From: Apoda limacodes
Taxonomy: Eukaryota > Arthropoda > Insecta > Lepidoptera > Limacodidae
Assembly: GCA_946406115.1 (NCBI GenBank)
Contig: OX291560.1
Span: 8,309,158-8,373,157, forward strand
Direction of reading: 5' to 3'
DNA: 64,000 nucleotides
The position numbers and the translations under genes are program-made. The notes beneath the pieces are model-generated. The model saw nothing but the letters and a program-made list of their open reading frames with translations, was not told the DNA's origin and searched no databases. Positions 55,606 through 64,000 of this stretch are shown in pieces. Positions within the stretch are counted from its first letter, which is position 1, and the number at the start of each line of letters is the position of its first letter.

Positions 55606-57005
55606 TAACAAATTAACGGGTTATTACATAATAGTTCAAAATAAAATAAGGTAAGTATGTTAAAATATTCAATTATATAAAGTAATGCTAAAGACAATAA
55701 TAAAAATTGATTCTCAATAAATACGGACTTAATATGTAAACGTATCAAAATTTGACAAAGCATGACATATAGCAATAAATACACAAAAACTATTTAATAA
55801 TATGTTACCTATACAGAAAAAAGTACAGTTCATTGTTCAACGAGTGCTTTGCAAAAAATGATACGTTATTATTTTATAGTTTGATATAACAAACTAGTTT
55901 CTTGTACAGCTCAATTTATCGTAATTGTAACAATAAACCAATCATGTTGTAGAGGTGCTAACAACAAAATGTAGGCGTGTCTTTCTGTATATCCATGACT
56001 TCCTTCTTATCATCTGTTATAGAAGTTATAATAAAATCGTAATGGAGTTTGTATGTAGTTGATTTTATATGTATCTATTTAGAAACTACTAAGGTGAGAA
56101 ATTTTATATAAATCGCGGCTCGTAAGTTGAACCTGCGCAGTAACATATTCATTACACTGGAGCACAGACTATACATATTATACTATTTATTTTACTATTT
56201 TAATATTTAACAACATAAACATTCATCACATAAACGTTTTGTCCAGTGCGGGAATCGAACCCAAGCCCCCTGCACAGCAGTTTGCAGCAGCTGCGAGGGA
56301 GTTTAAAGTTATAATAAGATACTTTGTTAATCAACAAACAAGTATACAATCTGCATTGAAACTCTTAGTTATATGTATATGTATAAATAAGTTAATAAGC
56401 TACTAAAAACAAAGTTGTGACATACATGTCAATTTTTTTTATTATGCAGCATAGGGGCGCACCATGTAAGTGCACCAGTAAATACCAGTAATAACACATA
56501 GGTAAGTAATAAATTTCCTTTTTAAAGTCGGTTAAAAGTAAACTAATAATCCATATCATCAGAACAAGAATCCTTAAATCAAGATTGTGCAACAAGATTT
56601 TAGGGACGACATACCAGGAAACACTGTCGCTTTTTTCGTTTGGCTTTACAACTCGATTGATTTACCGATATAATTATTTTGTACCATACAGCAAAAACTG
56701 CTTAGCATTATTATTAAACGCGAATAAAAGGTAGTTTTTGTGCATAGACGTTCCTGGCTACACTGGAGGTCGTTCACATCACTATAAATTGCGCAGGTGT
56801 TGGTGAAAAAATTAAATGATATAGCAATAAGATTACGTCACAGCACTAAATTTTAATTGGAAGCTGAATTTCTAATTATTTTTTTTTATCTCTATATCAC
56901 CGATTGACTTCTTAACGATGTCCAAAACAAAAAAAAAAAAATATATTACTTTTTGGTAGTTTTAACGCTTAGTTTGTATAGAGCTGCCTATCGTGGTTTT
57001 ACCTT
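55606..57005. other. AT-rich DNA with one SINE head
   Basis: Only the reversed SINE at 56225-56300 was recognised here. Confidence 0.45.
56225..56300 (-). mobile_element. tRNA-headed SINE, head only, reversed
   Basis: On the minus strand: CTCCCTCGCAGCTGCTGCAA, then GGGTTCGATTCCCGCACTGG and ACAAAACG, the B-box part of the family at 10530 and 40520. Confidence 0.6.
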
Positions 57006-57260
57006 AGGTTTTTTTTTGTGGCAAACAAGCTTACGGTCCGCCTGATGGTAAGCGGTCACCGTAGCCTATGGACGCTTGCAACACCAGGGATATCACTGGC
57101 GCGTTGCCGACCCTTCAGAAATCTAATAACTTCTTTCTTTTGGCATTTATTAGGCAGGGATCTCATTGCTTTGGGTCTATAAAATGGGGTTCTTCTTGAA
57201 GAAAAAAAAACGTACATCATAAGATTTTTAATGGGTTGGCAACACGAGAGCAGTACCTGT
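57006..57260 (-). mobile_element. LINE 3' end, reversed and decayed
   Basis: The minus-strand peptide ends KKEVIRFLKGRQRASDIPGV and ASVHRLR, followed by GGTGACCGCTTACCATCAGG and CGTAAGCTTGTTTGCCAC. Same tail as 14360-14757 and 23720-23970. The upstream part is scrambled. Confidence 0.7.
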
Positions 57261-57583
57261 GGTGTTTCAAGCGTCTCTATATAGGCCATGGGAACGGTCA
57301 ACATAAGGTGGGCCATATTCTTATTTGGTATATAAATAGTATGTAAATCCTGCACAACACTTGCTCATTACCTTGGCATCCTATTACAGATTCAGACATT
57401 GCTCTACTTCGGAAGCCAATATCGAATTTCTAAAATAAAAAAGATTGATATTTTATACGGCGGACCAGTTTTGTCCATGCAAAAACAGACATTAACATTT
57501 TGTAAGTATGTAAACACGATCTGTGTAAGAATGTAAGTGCGACTCGAACGTTCGGAAGTAATTAAGACAAGTTTCGAACTTAA

Positions 57584-58002
57584 GGCGCGTTCGTTTTGGG
57601 ATTAAGAGTTCTCACGATTGATACTTTTCACACTTTTGATAAAGCCAGTTTTGCCACCGACACCTTTGGCCATCATTGGTGTAGCTTTGAAACGTTACTA
57701 ATAAAACATACACACACACTCAGATAAAACACACTGAACATACACATATACAATGAATATGAATAGGCAGTTTGACAGATTAACACAAAAACCCCACCTC
57801 CAGACATGGGTCTAAAATTTCATTGTTCGATGGCAAAAGTGACAAAAATAACAAAAAATCGTAAACAAACGCATGACAGATTGTTACAGATGATACTACT
57901 CGTAAAATTTTGATTTTTTTGACACCAATGCTTAAGCACGAACGGATGACAGATGACAAAATAAACGAAAATAAGGATTCTGTATCCCAAAATGAACGCG
58001 CC
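57584..58002. mobile_element. MITE copy 2, GGCGCGTTCGTTTTGGGATT ends
   Basis: Left AGGCGCGTTCGTTTTGGGAT; right ATCCCAAAATGAACGCGCCT; both flanked by TTA, a possible 3-bp target duplication. The body matches 21725-22158 throughout. A TTA target would fit PIF/Harbinger-type MITEs (inference). Confidence 0.78.
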
Positions 58003-60544
58003 TTTAGTGTGAGTTGACCCAAAGATCAAGCTAGAAAACCATACTTTTGGTAAAAAAAAAAAAATATAAACACTTTCAATGTTTTACTGCCCTGCTCTCT
58101 GTTGGCCTCTTCTGGCTGTTAGATACAGATTCGACATTTGGTTTGCACTTTTCGCAGCTATTAAAGGTTTTTTATTGGTGTATTGAGGAAATTCTTTATT
58201 ATTATTATTCGCATTTGTCAACCCACATCTTTAACTGTTAACAAGGCAAAGACTACCCTATCCCTACAGGATACGGTTCAAGAGATTAGTAGTCCTACCA
58301 CAGATGAGCTACTTATTGCGTACTAGTTTTTCCAGTGCGAAAATGTACTTAAACATATATTGCATACAGTCACTGTTGCTTCGCAGTTTGGGATGATAAA
58401 CGTATAGACTGTCTATTACCACCGAAATACAATAATTAGTTGATATACAGCCCGTTCAATGTACGGTAAACAAAAAAGTTGGCAAAGGTAAACTTTAACT
58501 GCCAATTCGTCAAAATGAAATAACTGTAAAATCGGTTGGTCCCTTTATTAAAATTGAATATAGTTTTAAAATCAATGAACATATGTATCTCACGACCTTT
58601 TATAAGTTTTGGCCTTTAAACTGTAAATACCAGAAGATTTAAATTAGACCAGACAGGATCAAGTTTTGCTGAACATGTACAGTCAGAAACCACATCACCG
58701 CCAACGTCCGGTCAGACAACATTTCAAAACTCATTCACACGACCAAACCAGGATGTAAAAACTAGCTACATTTTGTACGCATGTTGGTGCATTCTTGCAG
58801 CAACGCCTACCGAACGCATTTTCGCTTCGATTCACTTTCTCTGAGTAAAGCTTGACCAACTTATCTGTAGAGCCACAGGGTCGCTACTGATCGTTCATTT
58901 ATATTAATTTATTATAAGATTAGGATACAAAATTTAGTTCCTCTTTTATCTACTCAACTGGACTATGAGTTGGTAGAGATGTAAACGCATTTCCAATCGA
59001 TTTGTCTTGGACGATGGTCGACTGCGAAACCTGTTGATATATTAGCTTGATCTTGTTAATTTGCATGTAGGATTAAATTTCTGACAAATGATTAAATACT
59101 GCTATCAAACACCACTGATAAACCAGCCTTTTTGTACTTAAAGGTCAAATGTTAATAGAAGTCCAAATCATTATGAAGCCTTAGCCAGTTAATTAATTGG
59201 TAGCTTTAGCTTTAACCTGCCGCTTCGTTCGGTATAGGATACGAAATTGAAGATACATATGTTACGAATTGTTGTTTTAGAATGATTATGAACTTAAATT
59301 ACAAAACTAACATATCTTTATTACATTTGATATTAGAAATGTTATGAATTAATATAAGAAAAAATGCTTGATAGACAATTTCAAATAGTCAATAGTTTGT
59401 TTTAATTGTTTGTTGGCGATAATACTCTACTCTAGTTAATCTAAATTTACCAAAAAGTGTGTAAATTTTCTCACTAGTATAAAGCTGCACTATTCTTTAG
59501 TAACACATGCTATAATTTGTTTCGATTTCAAAAGGGCGATATAGGCTAGAAAGCTAAAACTAAAACTGACGAGGTGCATGTAAAAAATCATTATACAGTG
59601 TCAAAAACATTACTATGAGATATATTTGTTATATACTTTTTAAGTAATTTTAAGTCTTAAAATTAGTTTTTAGCTCGTAATATCAATATAAGTATATATT
59701 CTACAAATAAGGCTGATTATAATCACAACCATAATAGATAATAATACAAAAAATAGTCAAAAATATCTTTTCTTATTTCTTTAATGCCACGTGTCTACGC
59801 GTACGGAGCTTAACGCGCGATGTAATGGATCTACTCGATACTTTAATGTATGGATATCTTCACTGTTTTTATTTCCCGAGAAGGGGGTAACCAGTGAATA
59901 GTAATTTTGTTACTGCAAAAAGCTCACCTTGCATATGTATCTAAGTGTAGCAGACAAGACAGCCAAATAACGCGCTGTGACAGCTATGCGATGCAATCTA
60001 CCAATTTTTTTATTGTTTGCCAAAGAAGCATCTTTTTAATTAAGCAAAAGTACCTGTAAATAAATAAGCTGAAATAAAAATTAACGAAAGATGATCAATT
60101 CTGTTAAACCATTGGAAAGTACATACATTCTTAACAACAAACAGCCCTAATTTGGACTCATCAACTGATCGGTTAAACAAGATGTTTATGTATAATTAAC
60201 ATACAAACACTCACATACGCTATGCGTTAATTAATTGCAATTTCAAGTAAAAGTTCTCATCAATATTGATGAGAAACAAATGAAAGTAAAATTTTTACTC
60301 TCAACGGGTTTGAATCATATGTAGTGGCTTGTTCTTTGGCAACATGTCTTGTTTATTAGTATGGCGATATTACCATTTAGGTGCTCGCTCGGCCATAATA
60401 TGGCAAGTGGTACCTGTACGCATGCTGAATCCTGCCTGTTGCCCCATGAGTAAATAAGCTGAACATAGGAAAGACTCTTTAACAGTGCTGAAAATGTAGC
60501 TTGTTTATTATACAGTGCGATTGCCTTTTAGTCAAATAGAATAA
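58003..60544. other. AT-rich DNA, nothing assigned
   Basis: It contains a 22-bp perfect palindrome at 60254-60275 and a small piece of the GGGTAACCAGTG repeat at about 59880. No exon was accepted. Confidence 0.45.
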
Positions 60545-60790
60545 GTAGTTTAGTGCCTTAGTGGGTAATGACCCGAATGCTAAATCGATGGGGGTGGGTT
60601 CGATTCCCGCATAAGACATATATATATATATTATTTGTGTTTGTCTTAAGTGTTTTCTATGTATAATTTGTATGTATTTACAAAAATATATATATTTGTA
60701 TCCGTTATCTGGTATCCATAGTACGAGCTTTGCTTAGTTTGGGACCAGACAGCGCCGTATGTAATGTCCAAAAATACTTATTATAATTAT
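60545..60790 (+). mobile_element. tRNA-headed SINE
   Basis: TTAGTGCCTTAGTGGGTAAT, GGGTGGGTTCGATTCCCGCA, TTTGTATCCGTTATCTGGTA, TCCATAGTACGAGCTTTGCT and TGTAATGTCCAAAAATACTT match the long copy at 10530-10795 along its whole body. Confidence 0.72.
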
Positions 60791-60859
60791 TTGGTTTGCA
60801 TAGATTTTTAATTTTTATATTTCAGAATTTATACATTAAGATTATTATTGCGTTTTTAC

Positions 60860-61420
60860 TATTTTTAGCGATAAAAACAAACCGCTGGACCGAATTTGCT
60901 CACCCTCTTTTCAGATCTAAGTCATGACGTGGCGTATCGATTGATATTGTCACGAGACAAATTGGTCGAGACTGGTGATAGATGCTAATTAAACAATAGT
61001 AGAATATTATCGTAATAGTAGTATATATTAAATTATATTAATAACCCATCGCTTGTAGTACACAGATATACATCGAAGTATATTTTTTTTAAACTCAAAA
61101 ACACAAGGCATCAGTGTCATAAAAAAAAAACTTAACGTGTCAAAGGTACTATACTTATACTTTATTGCCAGCATTTAATTGGTTCTTTCCAATTGTTAAT
61201 TGGTTCTTGAGCTATCGAGGGTCAAAAAAAGCTAACATACATACACACACAAACACATGCACACAGAGAGAGAGACATCACTCTAAAAATGATGGCAAAC
61301 GATTCTCCAGGTCTGAAATTCTCAAAACGTTAAGAAAATGCAAATTTATAGCGATTTAGATTTTTGGACCTTAATAATAATAATATAAAATTAATAACTT
61401 CCCTTAGGAGAAGTTAATAA
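60860..61420 (-). mobile_element. ACTTCTC MITE, reversed fragments
   Basis: AAATGATGGCAAACGATTCT, CCAGGTCTGAAATTCTCAAA and AACTTCCCTTAGGAGAAGTT at 61285-61415 are the reverse of the start of 20147-20428. 60900-60965 holds AGATCTAAGTCATGACGTGG, the reverse of its later part. The middle is rearranged. Confidence 0.5.
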
Positions 61421-61639
61421 TTTTATTTTAGATTAAAATATAGTAGATATTTCCGGTCCACATACGGATTTACCAGTAGGTTGTATCATTTTCACTTGTA
61501 TGCGGACTGCGTTACATCATAGCATAGGTAAATAGTCTTATCTACAAATATCTATATTGTACCAATAGTGTAACAATATTAATTTTATCTCACCAACTTA
61601 CACTGATGGACAGCCGACAGTTTTGTATTTAAGTTACTT

Positions 61640-61745
61640 ACGGGTTTGCACCCGTCAATTACGCGTTACGTAACGCAAATAGCGTTACAACGCGGGTAAC
61701 GCTAAAGCTAAAACGCGCGAGTGTGGAAAGCGTTGCGTAACATCG
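61640..61745. promoter_or_regulatory. Cluster of GTAACGC/GCGTTAC inverted motifs in a GC-rich patch
   Basis: ACGGGTTTGCACCCGT at 61640-61655, a 14-bp palindrome GCGTTACGTAACGC at 61663-61676, the inverted pair AGCGTTAC/GTAACGCT at 61681-61703, and GCGTTGCGTAAC near 61730. This could be a protein-binding cluster or a foldback fragment. Confidence 0.35.
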
Positions 61746-62201
61746 AATCGTGCGTGGATAATCTGATTGTTAGGGATTTCGTACGATAAAAATATGAATA
61801 GTAAGTGTAGCAATGCTTTAATTTAAATATGGCGTCACCATTTATAATTTGTTCGGTCATTCGGTAACCAAAGCATTTTAAGTATATTTTCGCACTATTA
61901 AAGTTTCCTTATTAACTCAAAATGCATCCTTTATATATAACATATTTTTTTTGACATTATCTACTTCAATTAAGTATGTACTATACATCTAATCGGCAAT
62001 TTCTAATTACGAACTCATATCAAGGAAGTTTGTTATGTATATAAATGTCAAATGAAATTAATATACACAGTTTTGGTTAGACAATTATTAGATAATTAAC
62101 AGCATAAAGACGAAAGTAAATACAATAATATTTATCTAAACTGCGATGAATTTCTCAATATTATCGAATCGATAAGAACTAATGCTGCGTTGTAAAATAG
62201 G

Positions 62202-62272
62202 AAGCGGGGCGCGCTGTAGTTACTTTGGTACTAAAGACAACACGGCGTCTTTTATACGTAAAATATAACATT
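62202..62272. repeat. Repeat arm flanking an inserted element, left copy
   Basis: TGTAGTTACTTTGGTACTAA and AGACAACACGGCGTCTTTTA, TACGTAA recur at 62760-62806 (TACTTTGGTTCTACAGACAA, CACTGCGTCTTTTATACGTA). Confidence 0.6.
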
Positions 62273-62299
62273 TAATATTCATATACAATTATAAAATAA

Positions 62300-62705
62300 T
62301 ACATTTAAAATTTTAAAGAACCCAAATGGCAAAAAACGGAAAGCTTATAGATTCGTCATTGACTGTCTGTCTGTCTGTCCGTATGTCACAGCCACTTTTT
62401 CCGAAATTATAAAAACTATACTGTTGAAACTTGGTAAGTAGATGTATTCTGTGAACCGCACTAAGATTTTCACACAAAAATAGAAAAAAAACAATAAATT
62501 TTGGGGTTCCCCATACTTAAAACTGAAACACAAAAAATTTTAAGTAGTTTTTTTTAATACGTTATAAATCTTTAACCGCAATTTACCTTTCATTCAATCA
62601 ACTCAAATATAAAAATATTTTTGTTTGTAGATTACATCAATGGTGGTAGGAACGGAACCCTCGGTGTGCGTGTCCAATTCGCACTTGGTCGGTTTTTTTT
62701 TTTAG
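62300..62705 (-). mobile_element. CCGGCCAAGTGCG repeat, reversed copy
   Basis: On the plus strand it ends CGGAACCCTCGGTGTGCGTG and TCCAATTCGCACTTGGTCGG followed by a T run, the reverse of the start of 45488-46160. It also carries a (GTCT)n tract near 62363, as in the 46060 region. Confidence 0.65.
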
Positions 62706-62756
62706 AGAAGAGGTGCTTCTTTAGACTGTAGTTAGCGCTGCGTGAGTTCTAAGCTA

Positions 62757-62812
62757 TTTAAGTACTTTGGTTCTACAGACAACACTGCGTCTTTTATACG
62801 TAATTTAAGTTA
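62757..62812. repeat. Repeat arm flanking an inserted element, right copy
   Basis: About 45 bases match 62212-62260 with a few differences. See the left copy. Confidence 0.6.
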
Positions 62813-64000
62813 TCCAATATAAGCAGGACTGCGACACGCAGCGGTTAGTTATATAAAATTTTCGAACCCACACTCGACACTCTTCTACTTCTTGGTAAAA
62901 TTGTTCCTTATTGAGGCAACGACGCGTCTTCACAAAATGTACCTTGTTGATACTCCCCATAGGGTTTTGGTTGGTATATATCAAAGTTAGGGTTTTTTGA
63001 ATAAACCTGTTTTATTAGCACTTTGGCACATTCATATTAATGTTAGCAGTAAGAATATGTTGCTTTTTACATATTTTTTTTAAGTTTTCACCAGACCTCT
63101 TGACGACTGACTGATGTAGGCTGAACTGGTATGTTTACGAACGTTTTGTTTTCAAAAACTGTTGTGCTTCGGATGTTGTATGTATATTTTTTATGTAGCC
63201 TGTTAATTTTTGTGACTATATGAAAAGAAAAAGGACTTTTACTGTATAATTAACTTAACCGTATAAACTCTCGATTGAAATCAGTTAAATTTGGAAGTGA
63301 CGAATCCTGTTCGGGTATACTTAGTACTGCATTATTTTGTAAATTTGCTTCTAAATATACCCGATTGAGGCCAAACAGGTTATTGTGTCGAAATAGGGTT
63401 TATTTAGTAGAACTTTGCTTAAATCGGTGCTACTATATATATATCCGAGCTAGGGTGTCTCGATGAGGAACATTTATCTACGGTCACTTGACAAATTGCA
63501 TCTCCAAACTATACCCGAAGCCAGCCTGCTCCGTGACGTCACCGGCGTCCCCACAAGATACATTTATTTTAGTAAAGACGCGGTAACGACAGAGTAATTA
63601 TTCAACTTTTTAAGTGATATTTCTGAACTAGTAATATTCTTTAGTCTGTGGTATAAGTAAGAATACATATCTTTATCTATCTATACTTACATGAGAGTAG
63701 CTGGAATTTGTAAGTTTGTTTATATGTGGAAATCTATGGAACCACTACACCTATTTGAAATTTTTTTACACTATTTGAAAGATCCATTACTCCAGATGGA
63801 CATAAGCTATCAATTATTTATATAAGGAAGACATGCTATAGCGAAACAACGTTCAACATCAAAGCAATATTCGAGTACGCTACCGTTAGTGCCAGCAGTT
63901 GACATAGCTTCGAACATTTTAACACATATTGGAACAAATAATATGGCACTGGTATTTCAACATTTCTTTGTGCCGTGCCAAACTTTGTCTTAAAATACAT
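62813..64000. other. AT-rich DNA, nothing firmly assigned
   Basis: 63500-63560 is GC-richer (GCCTGCTCCGTGACGTCACC) and reads on the minus strand as GDAGDVTEQAGFGYSLEMQF before a stop; it may be a transposon or exon fragment. 63690-63800 resembles the start of the 25440-type repeat (GTAGCTGGAATTTGTAAGTT). Confidence 0.35.

Noticed and set aside
57056..57355. 99-codon minus-strand frame as a gene
   Set aside because: The end is a LINE tail and the start is unrelated low-complexity translation.

Overview
The window looks like nuclear DNA of a moth or butterfly (Lepidoptera). It is AT-rich, most of it lacks long reading frames, and it is full of short interspersed elements of kinds common in lepidopteran genomes: tRNA-headed SINEs, foldback MITEs, LINE 3' tails, and the repeat whose end reads as a run of A, then CCGGCCAAGTGCGAGTCGGAC. 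No bacterial-style operons, rRNA, convincing functional tRNA genes or CRISPR arrays were seen. All calls come from reading the sequence; no database search was possible.

Region 1, 496-15040, minus strand: eight coding exons of one gene, read from right to left. All have GT/AG borders, and their phases (0,0,1,0,0,0,2,0) join them into one uninterrupted frame of 2088 bases (696 codons). The start codon lies to the right of 15040 and the stop lies beyond the left edge. The protein part is acidic and Ser/Thr-rich, has a spectrin-repeat-like first exon (tryptophan and leucine heptads, LERRWHLLYLRAIEWQ) and ends in SEQAWDFYQ. I read it as the insect KASH-domain protein Klarsicht (nesprin family), which ties the outer nuclear membrane to microtubule motors. 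The KASH segment itself is not in view. Introns carry SINEs, LINE tails and decayed relics of one exon.

Region 2, 15041-28400: intron or upstream DNA of the same gene, or intergenic. It holds LINE 3' ends (17480-18030, 23720-23970), MITEs (20147-20428, 21725-22158), SINE-like repeats, one unassigned short reading frame (16964-17137) and a CpG-rich patch (24602-24840).

Region 3, 28423-35744: the most unusual part. Decayed, intronless, tightly packed protein-like frames occur on both strands, broken by stops and frameshifts. They include a convergent pair whose stop codons are 20 bases apart. This is the gene layout of a large double-stranded DNA virus or a Maverick/Polinton, so I interpret it as an endogenous viral element. 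I could not name any of its genes.

Region 4, 37593-64000: a nearly perfect 1270-bp tandem duplication (37593-40132) that contains an older 266-bp duplication, a 61-bp minisatellite (41251-41587), a 44-bp minisatellite (53015-53188), several foldback structures (42436, 43533, 48308, 50641), an internally deleted Tc1-type transposon with both inverted repeats (49044-49625), a SINE with a perfect 11-bp target duplication (45580-45845), more MITEs and LINE tails, and a GC-rich cluster of GTAACGC motifs (61640-61745). No host coding gene could be supported in this part.
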